NCBI RefSeq assembly: GCF_003001815.1 | Contig: NZ_PVMZ01000017.1 | Location: forward strand, 206,894 to 270,893 | Length of the DNA: 64,000 bases | Direction: 5' to 3' | Source: Actinoplanes italicus | GTDB lineage: Bacteria; Actinomycetota; Actinomycetes; Mycobacteriales; Micromonosporaceae | Notes under the pieces: generated by a model | What the model saw: the letters and a program-made list of their open reading frames with translations, nothing else | Told to the model about the DNA's origin: nothing | Database searches by the model: none | Translations under genes and position numbers: made by a program | Part shown: positions 27,563 through 37,532 of the stretch, piece after piece | Layout of the letters: each line of letters begins with the position of its first letter | Position numbering within the stretch: position 1 is the first letter of the stretch

Positions 27563-27588
27563 TGACACTGTCACTGTGACACTGTCAA
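27563..27588 (-). promoter_or_regulatory. Promoter with tandem palindromic operator for MerR-VIT/VWA operon
   Basis: TGACACTGTCA occurs twice, at 27563-27573 and 27577-27587, separated by 3 bp. On the minus strand the outer copy overlaps a perfect -35 TTGACA (27588-27583), and a weak -10 (CATTGT) follows after an 18-bp spacer. An operator between -35 and -10 with long spacing is how MerR proteins activate. The implied transcript has a very short leader before the ATG at 27552. Confidence 0.65.
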
Positions 27589-27673
27589 TGGCAGAATGGC
27601 CCCGGACACGGATCTGCCCGCCACGGACGCAGAGGCGTTCCGGGGCGGGCAGATCGAGCGGAGAGGGCAGGCT

Positions 27674-29758
27674 TCAGGATTTCGGATCGGCGGCGGGCTG
27701 GAACGACTTGCCGTCGACCTTGAGGGTGTAGGGGGCGTATTGGGTCACCATGCCGGTGGGCTCGTCGTAGGAGACGATCGCGACCACCTTCGGATAGTGG
27801 CGCACCCTGGCGGCGTCACGCAGCGCGACCACCTTGGCCTTCCCGTCGGCCAGGCCGACCAGGGTCACCTGCCAGTTGCCCACCGGAACCGGGCGGATCT
27901 CGGTCGGCGACTTCCAGCCGTCCAGCCTGTCGTCACCGACCGATGTGGCACCCACCTTGACGTCCGAGATGTGCCAGCCGCCGATGCTGACGGCGCTGTC
28001 GCTGACATAGCGGAACCCGAGGAAGATCTGCTTTCCGGTGTACGCCTTGAGGTCGTAACTCAGGGTGACGTCAGCGGCCTTCCCGGTGATCGCCTGTCCG
28101 AGCGGCCCCTCGATGGTCCTGTCGCCCTTCAGCATCTGGTAGCTCTTGCCACCGTCCGCCGACACCGTGACGTACCCGAAGTCGAACTTGTCCTCGAGAC
28201 CGTAAGTGGTCTTGAACCGCAGCACCGGGTCGGTGGCCGGCACGTCGACCGTCCGCACCGCGGCCGCGTCCGTGCTCGGGGTGTTGCCGGAGAAGAGCAT
28301 CCCGGCGTCCATCGTCCAGGCCAGCGGCGTCGGCGGCAGCGACCGCGCGCCGTCGAACGTGACGGTCCGCCACTCGTCCGGCAGGCGCAGGAAGTCGGCA
28401 CCGTTCGGCGCCGCGCCCGCCGCGCCGAAGGCGGACGAGTTGTCGAGGTTCACGGTGGACCGGACGCTGCGCGAGGTCACCCGCTGACGCGGTGCGCCCC
28501 GGACCACGCCGCCCGGCTCGTCGACGACCTTGTCGATCAGGGTCATGACCTGGAAGTCGTGGAGCATGTCGTGCAGCTTCACCCCGTCCGGCAGGGCGGC
28601 CTCGACCGCGGCGAGACCGTGGTTCTCCTTGTCCTTGTGCAGCGTGGTGAGCAGCTTCGCGCCGAAGCGGTCACGCAGGTAGAGCATCAGCTGATACGTG
28701 ATGCCGTAATCGGCCAGGATCTCGTCCGGCTCGCCCTCGGACCACAGGTTGAGCGAGTTGGACGGGCCGCCGCACTCCCGCGGATTCGGGTTGTAGGCGG
28801 TCCTCACGTTGCCGAAACCCTGGTAACAGGCCAGGTGATTGTCGAACCCGCGATGGCGTACCCCCGCCGTGGTGTTGGCGTAACCGGCGAGGCTCTGTGC
28901 ATAGTCGGCCAGGCCCTCGCTGATCCACACCTCCTCGTCCGGGTCGGTGTAGTAGGCGAGCAGGTGCTGCCACTCGTGGGCGAACGTCGACTCGTACATG
29001 CGGGGCCGGGAGGGCCGGCTGAGACACAGGTCGTCGTTCGGCTCGTGCGGGGGTTCGGCCCCGGTCCGATGCGCCCAGTCGTAAGCGTCGATCGTGATCA
29101 CGTTGCGGTCGAACAGCTCGTTGAGCTGCTCGGAGAAGAAGCCGGAGATGTACGTCTGCCGCTTCGGGAAGTCGTAGAAGTTGTCGTCGCGGATGTTGTC
29201 GACCAGGGTCACGGTCCGGTTGCCGGCCCCGCTGAAGTCGCCGGGCAGCCCTGGATTGGCGCCGCCGCGGTCCGGCGGCGTGCTGAAGGCCTTGGTCTCC
29301 CGGGGGTAGATGACCTCGTCGAACTCGCGTACCAGCGCCTTCACCTGCGTGTCGGTGACCTCGGTGGCGTTCTTGCGGCAGTCCCCCTCGGGGAAGGCCA
29401 GATCGTTGGCCACCCAGACCTCGATGTGCTCCCCGACGCCGCGGAGCGTGTAGTCCTTGCGGTAGACGTCCCCGTCGATCTCATTGAGTCCGGCCCAGCT
29501 GCGGACGGTGCCGACCTCGGGGGTCCGCACCGCGCTCCGCGCGCTGGGCCGGGGTTCGTAACTGGCGACGGGGAGCGGCTCACCGTCGAGAGTGAGCCGG
29601 TCCAGGTCCGGTTCGCGGGTCTCCGCCTCGAACGGCAATGGTGCCGGGGTGCTCGGGACGGGCCGGGGAACGGTCGGTGGCGCGGCCGGCGCCGGGCCAG
29701 CTAGCAACGGGATGGAAGCGGTAATTGCCGCGAAGCTGGCAAATAGGGTACGCGTCAC
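27674..29758 (-). CDS. Secreted zinc metallopeptidase (gluzincin-like)
   Basis: Product of 694 residues. A signal peptide (MTRTLFASFAAITASIPLLAG, cleavage near PAPAA) and a Pro-rich propeptide precede a catalytic domain. HEWQH at 261-265 supplies two zinc ligands and the catalytic glutamate; E281 in EVWISEGLADY is the likely third ligand. That is the gluzincin arrangement seen in hyicolysin-like (M30) enzymes rather than the HxxGxxH of true M6 peptidases. From about residue 420 a beta-rich region (jelly-roll-like, GGWHISDVKVG) resembles the C-terminal part of immune-inhibitor-A-like proteins. It probably degrades extracellular protein. Confidence 0.75.
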   Translation of the reverse strand: MTRTLFASFAAITASIPLLAGPAPAAPPTVPRPVPSTPAPLPFEAETREPDLDRLTLDGEPLPVASYEPRPSARSAVRTPEVGTVRSWAGLNEIDGDVYRKDYTLRGVGEHIEVWVANDLAFPEGDCRKNATEVTDTQVKALVREFDEVIYPRETKAFSTPPDRGGANPGLPGDFSGAGNRTVTLVDNIRDDNFYDFPKRQTYISGFFSEQLNELFDRNVITIDAYDWAHRTGAEPPHEPNDDLCLSRPSRPRMYESTFAHEWQHLLAYYTDPDEEVWISEGLADYAQSLAGYANTTAGVRHRGFDNHLACYQGFGNVRTAYNPNPRECGGPSNSLNLWSEGEPDEILADYGITYQLMLYLRDRFGAKLLTTLHKDKENHGLAAVEAALPDGVKLHDMLHDFQVMTLIDKVVDEPGGVVRGAPRQRVTSRSVRSTVNLDNSSAFGAAGAAPNGADFLRLPDEWRTVTFDGARSLPPTPLAWTMDAGMLFSGNTPSTDAAAVRTVDVPATDPVLRFKTTYGLEDKFDFGYVTVSADGGKSYQMLKGDRTIEGPLGQAITGKAADVTLSYDLKAYTGKQIFLGFRYVSDSAVSIGGWHISDVKVGATSVGDDRLDGWKSPTEIRPVPVGNWQVTLVGLADGKAKVVALRDAARVRHYPKVVAIVSYDEPTGMVTQYAPYTLKVDGKSFQPAADPKS

Positions 29759-29815
29759 GTCTCGGGACGCTACCTCCGATCGCCGGATCGTGACGCCAAC
29801 ACCGGCCGTTGTGGA

Positions 29816-30601
29816 TCAGGAAACCTCCCGGCGGAGCACACGCCAGCCTCCGAGCAGCAGCGGAAGCACCACCCAGACCACGGTCGAGACCGCCATCCGG
29901 GCCCACTCGCCCGAGGTCATGTCCGCCTCCATCGTCGCCTGCGAGGTCACGTTGAGGTCCAGCCACGCGGACGCATCGGCCAGGGCGCGGATGCTTCCTC
30001 CCAGGATCGACCAGACCGTCGGAAGGGCGAAGAAGACGACGATCGCCAGCGGAGTGTTCAGCAGCAGGGCGCCGAACGCGTTGCCCATCAGAACGAAGAT
30101 CACCTGGAACAGCAGCGTCTGCCAGATCAGCGACGGATCCAGGCTCCACGCCCCGTCACCGCCGAACGCCGGGGCCAGCGCGTTCGCACCCGCGGCCAGG
30201 ATCGCCGTGGCCGCCGTCGCGGCGATCGCGATCAGCGCGCCCGCGCCCACCTTGGCCAGCAGCACCCGCGCGCGGGCCGGTACCAGCGTGAACGTGGCCA
30301 GCGCCGTGCGCTGGGACCACTCGCTGGTCACCGACAGGATGCCGAGCACCGGCAGCAGCACGGCCGACGGCGCCAGACCGAAGGTGTAGAACGCGGTGAA
30401 CGTCATCTCCTCGTCCTCGGCCCAGCCCAGCAGGATCGCCGACGTGGCCACGGTGGCGAATCCGATCACGATCAGCAGCCACATGCCCGCCCGCGTGTCG
30501 GCGAGCTTGCGCAGCTCGACCATGGTCAGTCTGGTCAGCGGCACCGGAGCGGCGGCGGACGCGGGCAGTGTCGTCGGGGTGGTCGAGACGGGCGCGGTCA
30601 T
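29816..30601 (-). CDS. ABC transporter permease (ABC-2 type)
   Basis: Product of 261 residues with six hydrophobic segments (for example MWLLIVIGFATVATSAILLGW, IAIAATAATAILAAGANAL and LAIVVFFALPTVWSILGG), after a 25-residue Thr/Pro/Ala-rich head. VELRKLADTRAGMW is the entry helix typical of ABC-2 permeases paired with a stand-alone ATPase. It probably works with the ATPase encoded 115 bp upstream on the same strand. The exported substrate is unknown. Confidence 0.82.
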   Translation of the reverse strand: MTAPVSTTPTTLPASAAAPVPLTRLTMVELRKLADTRAGMWLLIVIGFATVATSAILLGWAEDEEMTFTAFYTFGLAPSAVLLPVLGILSVTSEWSQRTALATFTLVPARARVLLAKVGAGALIAIAATAATAILAAGANALAPAFGGDGAWSLDPSLIWQTLLFQVIFVLMGNAFGALLLNTPLAIVVFFALPTVWSILGGSIRALADASAWLDLNVTSQATMEADMTSGEWARMAVSTVVWVVLPLLLGGWRVLRREVS

Positions 30602-30716
30602 CGGAAGGCCTCCTCGGAGTCGATCGGGGACACGGGGACATCCGCCGTGCCGGCGGGCGCACAGGCCCGGGTGGGCGCGGTCCGCGCCATTGCGCGAGCA
30701 GCCGGGACGAAGCCGC

Positions 30717-31616
<900 letters not shown>

Positions 31617-31747
31617 GCACCCAGCGTGAGTGAGGCGCGGTGGCGGCCGCTTCGGCCGAGAGTCGATGCCGGCAAACCTTGGTCTATGCCGCAGTATCGA
31701 CTTTGGTCGGTATCGGCTGGTGGCCGCCCGCCCGTAAAGTCGATCCC

Positions 31748-32992
31748 GTGGAAGCGTCGTTGCCGGAGTACCGCTGGTTGTGGCCGTCCGCGCTGGCCGC
31801 GGACCCGGCGGGGCCGCTGACCGCCCGCCGCTCCACGCGCGACTGGGTGGTCGACGCACTCTGCTTCGTGCTCGGCCTGGGATGCACCGTCCTGATCACC
31901 GTGGAGCTGCTCGACCCCGCCTCGGCGACGGCGCAGGCGTGGGGACAGACCCCGCACTGGCTGATCGTGACCGACGCGGTGGGCAGCACCGTCGCGGCCG
32001 TCGCCCTCTGGTGGCGGCGTCGCTTCCTGGCCGTGCTGGCCCTCTACCTGCTGCTGATGGCCACGTTCTCGATGGCCAGCGGTGTCACTCTGCTGATCGT
32101 CGTGTTCACCGTCGCCGTGCACCGCAGATTCACGGTGCTCGCGGGTTATGTGCTCGTGGTCATCGCGGCCAACGCCGTCTTCCCGGCCGCGCGGCCGGAG
32201 CCCGGCATGGGCTACTGGGAGGCGTTCGGCTGGGGCGCTGCGTTGACGATCATCGCGGCCCTGTGGGGCATGCTCGTCCGCGGCCGCCGCCAGCTGATCG
32301 TCACCTGGCGTGACCGTGCTGAGCGTGCCGAGTCCGAGCAGCGGCTGCGCATCGCCCAGGCCCGCGTCCTGGAACGGACCCGGATCGCCCGGGAGATGCA
32401 CGACGTGCTCGCGCACCGGATCTCGCTGCTCAGCCTGCACGCCGGCGCCCTGGAGTTCCGGCCGGGAGCCCCGCCCGAGGAGATCGCCGGTGCCGCCGCG
32501 GTCGTGCGTTCCAGCGCCCACCAGGCACTGCAGGACCTCCGGGCGGTGATCGGGGTGCTGCGCACCGGCCAGCCGGAGGACGAGCAGACCCCCGAGCGGC
32601 CACAACCCACACTCAGCGCGCTGCCCGCGCTGGCCGACGAGTCCCGGTCCGCCGGTGTCAAGGTCCGGCTCGAGATCGGCCCCGAGCCCGAGACCGTTCC
32701 CGCCGCGACCGGCCGTGCGGCGTACCGGATCATTCAGGAAGGCCTGACGAATGCGCGTAAGCACGCACCCGGAGCCGCCGTGCGCGTCACGGTCGGCGGG
32801 GCGGCCGGTGACGGTTTGAGCATCGATGTCCGTAACCCGATGCCGGTCTCCGTCCCGGCCACACCCATCCCGGGCACCGGCATGGGCCTGATCGGGCTCG
32901 CCGAACGCGCCCTGCTGGCCGGCGGCCACCTCGAACACGGCCGGACCGGTGACGATTTCGTCGTCACCGCGTGGCTGCCATGGCCGGCATGA
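31748..32992 (+). CDS. NarL-type sensor histidine kinase
   Basis: Product of 414 residues from the GTG at 31748 (giving MEASLPEYRWLW). The frame is open from 31640, but that start would fall inside the divergent promoter. Four to five membrane helices occupy about 35-180. The HisKA_3 motif RIAREMHDVLAHRISLLSLH has the phospho-acceptor at H218. The ATPase domain has ayriiqEgLTNARKHAPG and GTGMGLIGLAERA. It should phosphorylate the response regulator encoded next, whose ATG overlaps this stop codon. The proposed target is the divergent ABC exporter. Confidence 0.88.
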   Translation: MEASLPEYRWLWPSALAADPAGPLTARRSTRDWVVDALCFVLGLGCTVLITVELLDPASATAQAWGQTPHWLIVTDAVGSTVAAVALWWRRRFLAVLALYLLLMATFSMASGVTLLIVVFTVAVHRRFTVLAGYVLVVIAANAVFPAARPEPGMGYWEAFGWGAALTIIAALWGMLVRGRRQLIVTWRDRAERAESEQRLRIAQARVLERTRIAREMHDVLAHRISLLSLHAGALEFRPGAPPEEIAGAAAVVRSSAHQALQDLRAVIGVLRTGQPEDEQTPERPQPTLSALPALADESRSAGVKVRLEIGPEPETVPAATGRAAYRIIQEGLTNARKHAPGAAVRVTVGGAAGDGLSIDVRNPMPVSVPATPIPGTGMGLIGLAERALLAGGHLEHGRTGDDFVVTAWLPWPA

Positions 32993-33642
32993 GCCCGATC
33001 CGGGTGCTCATCGTCGACGACGACGCTTTGGTCCGGGCCGGACTGTCCATGATCCTCTCCGGCGATGAGGAGGTCACCGTCGTCGGCCAGGCAGCCGACG
33101 GCTCCGAGGTCCCCGATGCGGTCGCCCGGCTCGACCCCGATGTCGTGCTGATGGACATCCGCATGCCCGGCGTCGACGGGCTCGCCGCCACCGAAGCGCT
33201 GCGACGCCGGCCCGGTGCTCCCGAGGTGCTGGTGCTGACCACGTTCGACGCCGACGAGTTCGTGCTGCGTGCGCTGCGGGCCGGTGCCAGCGGGTTCCTG
33301 CTCAAGGACACCCCGCCTGGCCAGATCCGGGACGCGGTACTGAGGGTCGCCCAGGGTGAGGCGACCCTGTCGCCGAGCATCACCCGGCAGCTGATCGCCC
33401 ATGTCGCGGCCGGGACCCCACCCGAGCGGGGCGGCGCCGAGCAGCTGCTCGGCAGGCTGAGCGTCCGCGAGCGGGAGGTGGCGCTCGCGATCGCGCAGGG
33501 CAGGTCCAACGCGGAGATCTCGGGCCAGCTGCACATGTCGGTCGCGACGGTGAAAGCGCACGTCTCGCGTGTGCTGACCAAGCTCGACCTCAACAACCGG
33601 GTCCAGGTGGCGCTGCTTGTCCACGACGCCGGCCTGGCCTGA
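32989..33642 (+). CDS. NarL/LuxR family response regulator
   Basis: Product of 217 residues starting at the ATG that overlaps the kinase stop (ATGA). The receiver domain has the acidic pocket D10-D12, phosphorylation site D56 (VVLMDIRMPG), T in VLVLTTFDADE and K in GFLLKDTPP. The LuxR-type helix-turn-helix (LSVREREVALAIAQGRSN, SVATVKAHVSRVLTKL) binds DNA. It pairs with the kinase before it and probably regulates the divergent ABC exporter genes. The gene ends 12 bp before the convergent S66 peptidase gene. Confidence 0.92.
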   Translation: MSPIRVLIVDDDALVRAGLSMILSGDEEVTVVGQAADGSEVPDAVARLDPDVVLMDIRMPGVDGLAATEALRRRPGAPEVLVLTTFDADEFVLRALRAGASGFLLKDTPPGQIRDAVLRVAQGEATLSPSITRQLIAHVAAGTPPERGGAEQLLGRLSVREREVALAIAQGRSNAEISGQLHMSVATVKAHVSRVLTKLDLNNRVQVALLVHDAGLA

Positions 33643-33654
33643 GCCGGCCCGGGG

Positions 33655-34683
33655 TCAGCTCAGCGTCTGGGTGAGTTCGTTGCGGTCACCGGTCAGCACG
33701 ACGCGGCCGTGGGCGCCGTTGACGATCGGCAGGTACGGCGCCACGTGCCCGCACTCGACGTCGGCCACGATCGGCACGCCGAGACCGCCGAGCGCGTCGA
33801 GCACCGCCTCCCGCTGGGTCAGACCGCCGGTCGCCGGGCCGCTGGTACGCCCCACGAGCACGGCACGGGCGTCGTCGAAGAAGCCGTTGAGCCGCATGCC
33901 GTGCAGGTTGCGGCAGATCGTCGCCGCGTCGTCGCCGGCCGCCTCGACATAGACGAGCAGCCCGTCCGGCGCGTGCCGCCGGGCGAAGGACGACACGTCG
34001 GCATAGCGGGTGCCGGCCAGGTTGCACAGCGTCTCGATGCACCCGCCGATCAGCCGTCCCTCGACATCGACGTCCCCCGTGCCGTCCAGCCGGCTCCAGC
34101 GGCCCTCGGCGTCCAGCACGAACTCGTCCACGCCGGGGTCGGTGCGGTAGTCGACCCAGCCCTTGTCCCGGTAACGGCCCGGCGACACCTGGCTGAACGT
34201 CTCGCCCGGCGGCAGGGCCACGATGTCGAGCCAGGACAGCAGACCCGCCGGAGGACGGTACGGCGTGTCCATCAGATTGTTGCCGTGCACCGTGGCCACC
34301 CCGCTGAGCAGGGTGAACGGCGTGATGATCGTCGACATGTCGGAGTAACCGACCAGCCAGGTCGGCTCGGCCGCACCCAGCGCGTCCCAGTCGAGCAGTG
34401 GTAGCAGGTCGATCGCGGTCTCGCCGCCCCACGGCGGAACGACGGCCCTGATCGCCGGATCGGTCAGCATCGAGGTCAGCTCTGCCGCGCGCTCGGCGGC
34501 GGGCGCGCTCACGTGCCGGGCGCCGTCCATGCATTCGCCGACGACGACCTCGTAACCGCGCTCGCGTACGACATCGATCGCCACCCGCAACCGCGCGCGC
34601 ATGTCGTCGTCGACGCCGCTCGACGGGGAAGTGACGCCGATGCGGTCACCGGGGCGCAGCGGGGCCGGATACCTGATCGTCAT
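33655..34683 (-). CDS. S66 family peptidase (LD-carboxypeptidase/MccF-like)
   Basis: Product of 342 residues. The N-terminal LRPGDRIGVTSPSSGV and the nucleophile region TWLVGYSDMSTI (Ser in GYSD) match the S66 family, as do IGGCIETLCNLAGT (catalytic Glu) and ADVECGHVAPYLPI (catalytic His). Family members cleave the L,D bond of murein tetrapeptides during wall recycling, or inactivate microcin C-like compounds. The sequence PPWGGETAIDLL and the overall length are closer to the MccF-like self-immunity branch, but I cannot decide. It is a single gene. Confidence 0.85.
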   Translation of the reverse strand: MTIRYPAPLRPGDRIGVTSPSSGVDDDMRARLRVAIDVVRERGYEVVVGECMDGARHVSAPAAERAAELTSMLTDPAIRAVVPPWGGETAIDLLPLLDWDALGAAEPTWLVGYSDMSTIITPFTLLSGVATVHGNNLMDTPYRPPAGLLSWLDIVALPPGETFSQVSPGRYRDKGWVDYRTDPGVDEFVLDAEGRWSRLDGTGDVDVEGRLIGGCIETLCNLAGTRYADVSSFARRHAPDGLLVYVEAAGDDAATICRNLHGMRLNGFFDDARAVLVGRTSGPATGGLTQREAVLDALGGLGVPIVADVECGHVAPYLPIVNGAHGRVVLTGDRNELTQTLS

Positions 34684-34732
34684 ATCGGGATCCTGACATG
34701 ACCGGAAAGCATCACCGCCACGGGGAACGCCG

Positions 34733-34999
34733 CTACTCGAACAGGGAGTGGTCGCGACCGCCCTCGATCCGCGCGCGGGCCCGCCGCCGCAGCTGGATCA
34801 CCACGGCGTCGACGGCCGCGGCGACCGCCCACGCGGCCAGCAGCCAGCCCGGAACGGCCCAGCCGGCGCGGAACAGCAGCACGGAAAGGACCGTGCACAC
34901 CACGAGGCCGAACAGCGCGAGGACCAGCCGCAGGTTCAGCGGGCTGTACGGCTCCTCGACGGTGCCGCGGCGGCCGTGCGGTTGCGGTGCGAGTGGCAT
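34733..34999 (-). CDS. Small membrane protein (DUF6343-like)
   Basis: Product of 88 residues with two hydrophobic helices (LRLVLALFGLVVCTVLSVLLF and VPGWLLAAWAVAAAVDAVVI), a short N-terminal cytoplasmic head (GTVEEPYSPLN) and a basic then acidic tail (RRRARARIEGGRDHSLFE). The pattern fits the small DUF6343 membrane proteins of actinobacteria, function unknown. It lies between the S66 peptidase and the promoter of the APC permease. The family name is given from memory of typical members. Confidence 0.65.
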   Translation of the reverse strand: MPLAPQPHGRRGTVEEPYSPLNLRLVLALFGLVVCTVLSVLLFRAGWAVPGWLLAAWAVAAAVDAVVIQLRRRARARIEGGRDHSLFE

Positions 35000-35180
35000 C
35001 CCGGAAATCTACCCGGCCTTCCGGTGGCGAAACGACGCGCGCCGGCATTTCCTAGATCAATTGAGCGTTCCAGCGACAACAACCATTCATGATCGACATT
35101 TTTCTATATCGCTGACGCGCGGTGAGGGCCATGATGGAGGCCGGTCATCGATTCATCATCGATTCGACACGGGAGGCGCC

Positions 35181-37532
35181 ATGTCCCAACCGGAAAGGAA
35201 GCTCGGCACTTGGCCGATCTTCATCATCGCGGTCTCCGCGATGACCCCGCTCACCGTAGTCGCCGGAGCCCTGCCGCTCGGCTACGGCCAGGTGGAAGAG
35301 AAGGGCATTCCGGTGGCGTACATGCTGGTCGCCGCCGTTCTCGGAGTGTTCGCGGTCGGGCTCGCCGCGATGGCACGACACGTTCCCAACAGCGGTGCCT
35401 TCTACGCGTACGCATCGATCGGCATCTCCCGGCCCGTCGGTGTGGGCACCGCCTTCGTGGCGTTGCTGGCCTACAACGCGATGCAGATCGGTCTCTACGG
35501 CGCATTCGGCGTGGCCACGCACAACGCTTTGGCGATCTTCGGTATCGAGATCTCGTGGATCATCTGTGCGTTGATCGGCTGGGCCGTGATCGCGATTCTC
35601 GGCCGCCTCGACATCGATCTCAACGCGCGTATTCTGACCGTCCTGGTCTGCGCCGAGGTGCTCATCGTGCTGATCTTCGACGCCGTCATGATCGGCAATC
35701 CGGCCGGCGGCACGGTCACCTTCGACACCCTCAATCCCGCGCTGATCGCCACCGCCGGTGGTGTGTCGCTGCTCGTCGCCGCGATCGCCGGCATGGTCGG
35801 TTTCGAGGCGCCGCTGGTCTACGCCGCCGAGGCCCGCGACCCGCGCCGCACGATCGCCCGCGCCATCGGCTACACGCTGCTGGTCGCGGCGGTGCTCTAC
35901 GGCGGCACGGCCTGGGCGATGTCGGTCGTGGCCGGGCCCGACAACATCGTCGCGGTCGCCGGGGAGCACCTGTCCGACCTCTTCTTCTTCCTGCCCGAGC
36001 CGTACCTGCCGACGGTCGTCCTCGACATCGGCCAGGTCTTCTTCGCCACCAGCCTGTTCGCCGCGATGCTCGCCTTCCACCACACCGTGGCCCGCTACGC
36101 GCTGACCGTCGCCCGCGAGGGTGTGCTGCCCGCGAGCCTCGCCCGCACCCGCGACGGCGTACCGGTCGCGGCGTCCCTGGCCCAGTCCGCGCTGGCCGTG
36201 GTCGTTCTGGTGATCTTCGCGATCGCCGTGTGGAACCCGACGACCGACCTCTTCTTCTTCGGCACCGTCTCCGGCGGCCTCGGCGTGCTGGTCCTCATGA
36301 CGATCGCGGCCATAGCGGTGATCCGCTTCTTCCGCCGGGGTCCCCTCGGCGAGACCCGTTGGCGACGCGCGATCGCACCCTGGATCTCGGCCGTCTTCCT
36401 CTCCCTGGTGCTTCTGGTCACGATCGCCTTCTTCGGCGAACTCCTCGACACCGACAACCCCGCCAAGATCTGGTCGCCGATCCTGTCATTCCTGCTGGCG
36501 CTGGTCGCCGGCATCATCTGGGGCCGCAAACTACGCCGCGAACGTCCTGACGTCTTCGCCGTCATCGGCACCGGCCGTCCGCCGCTGGCCCCCGGCGAAA
36601 CGCCCCCGGCGGTGGTGACCGACGGCGACCCCGTCCCCGCCCCGACGAACCCCGGGCAAGCGGAGGCGTCCTCCACGTCGATCGAGGCCGGCGGCCCTCC
36701 GCCAGCGTCGATCGACACGGACGACACCCCTGCCGGCCCGGCCAAAGCCGGCGACACCTCGACCGCTCCGGTCGAGGCCGATGAAGCCCCGCCGGGTTCA
36801 CTCAACGCCGACGAGGCTCCCGCCACGCCCACGGACAAGAGCGACGCGACCACCACGGATCCCGACCTCGGCGAGGCACCAGACGTTGCTTCCGGCAAAA
36901 CCGACCTTGTGGGTACGCCGGAAGCGCCCAGCCGTCCGTCGACACCACGTAAGCGCACCTCGACCAGGCAGGGCGCCCGCCGTCCAGCGACTGGCCCGGC
37001 CGCCTCCGCGGCGACTGGCCCGGCCACCTCCGCGGCGACTGGCCCGGCCGCCTCCGCTGCCACCGGAGAGCCGTCGGCGAACGGCGTGACCGAGGCCGTG
37101 CCCTCCGCACCGCAGGCCGGCCCGTTGCCGACCGGAACCACGCCTGAAGCCGGTTCGCCCGCGGCCGGCCCGGTAGATGAGACGCCGCCGTCCACGGGTG
37201 AACCCGCGGCGAATAGTTCAGCCGGCGAAGGAACACCCGAGGGCGAGACGGCGGCCGCCGCCGGTGGAAGTGGCATTCCCGCCGGAGAGGCCGCGGCGAA
37301 CGGCCTGGCCGGCGACGGCACACCTGCGGGAGCACCGGCAGTGCGTGGAACTACCGGGGGAGCGCCGCCGGTGCCGGGAACTGACGGCGGAGCACAGGCG
37401 GCGAGCGGACCTGCTGAGGGCGACACGGCAGCGCCGCGTGCACGCGCCGGCCGCCGCCCGGCCCCGCGTCAGCGCCGTCCGCAACCCTCGGACACCACCG
37501 CCACGGCAGACCCGGAGGCCTCCGACGACTAG
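35181..37532 (+). CDS. APC family amino acid permease with long disordered C-terminal tail
   Basis: Product of 783 residues; ATG at 35181 with GGGAGG 5 nt upstream. Residues 1-475 are an amino acid-polyamine-cation transporter with about 12 membrane segments (FIIAVSAMTPLTVVAGALPLG, NSGAFYAYASIGISRPVGVG, GFEAPLVYAAEARDPRRT, AFHHTVARYALTVAREGVLP). It should move amino acids or amines with protons. Residues 476-783 are a low-complexity Ala/Pro/Thr/Gly/Glu tail containing three 24-bp repeats (GPAASAAT-like, near 36987-37060) and ending in basic runs. Such a tail is far longer than usual. The stop codon coincides with the start of a repeat module. Confidence 0.88.
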   Translation: MSQPERKLGTWPIFIIAVSAMTPLTVVAGALPLGYGQVEEKGIPVAYMLVAAVLGVFAVGLAAMARHVPNSGAFYAYASIGISRPVGVGTAFVALLAYNAMQIGLYGAFGVATHNALAIFGIEISWIICALIGWAVIAILGRLDIDLNARILTVLVCAEVLIVLIFDAVMIGNPAGGTVTFDTLNPALIATAGGVSLLVAAIAGMVGFEAPLVYAAEARDPRRTIARAIGYTLLVAAVLYGGTAWAMSVVAGPDNIVAVAGEHLSDLFFFLPEPYLPTVVLDIGQVFFATSLFAAMLAFHHTVARYALTVAREGVLPASLARTRDGVPVAASLAQSALAVVVLVIFAIAVWNPTTDLFFFGTVSGGLGVLVLMTIAAIAVIRFFRRGPLGETRWRRAIAPWISAVFLSLVLLVTIAFFGELLDTDNPAKIWSPILSFLLALVAGIIWGRKLRRERPDVFAVIGTGRPPLAPGETPPAVVTDGDPVPAPTNPGQAEASSTSIEAGGPPPASIDTDDTPAGPAKAGDTSTAPVEADEAPPGSLNADEAPATPTDKSDATTTDPDLGEAPDVASGKTDLVGTPEAPSRPSTPRKRTSTRQGARRPATGPAASAATGPATSAATGPAASAATGEPSANGVTEAVPSAPQAGPLPTGTTPEAGSPAAGPVDETPPSTGEPAANSSAGEGTPEGETAAAAGGSGIPAGEAAANGLAGDGTPAGAPAVRGTTGGAPPVPGTDGGAQAASGPAEGDTAAPRARAGRRPAPRQRRPQPSDTTATADPEASDD

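Noticed and set aside
33640..33665. Bidirectional terminator between the response regulator and S66 gene
   Set aside because: A short CTGAGC/GCTCAG dyad exists but the stem is only 6 bp with a 13-nt loop, too weak to call.
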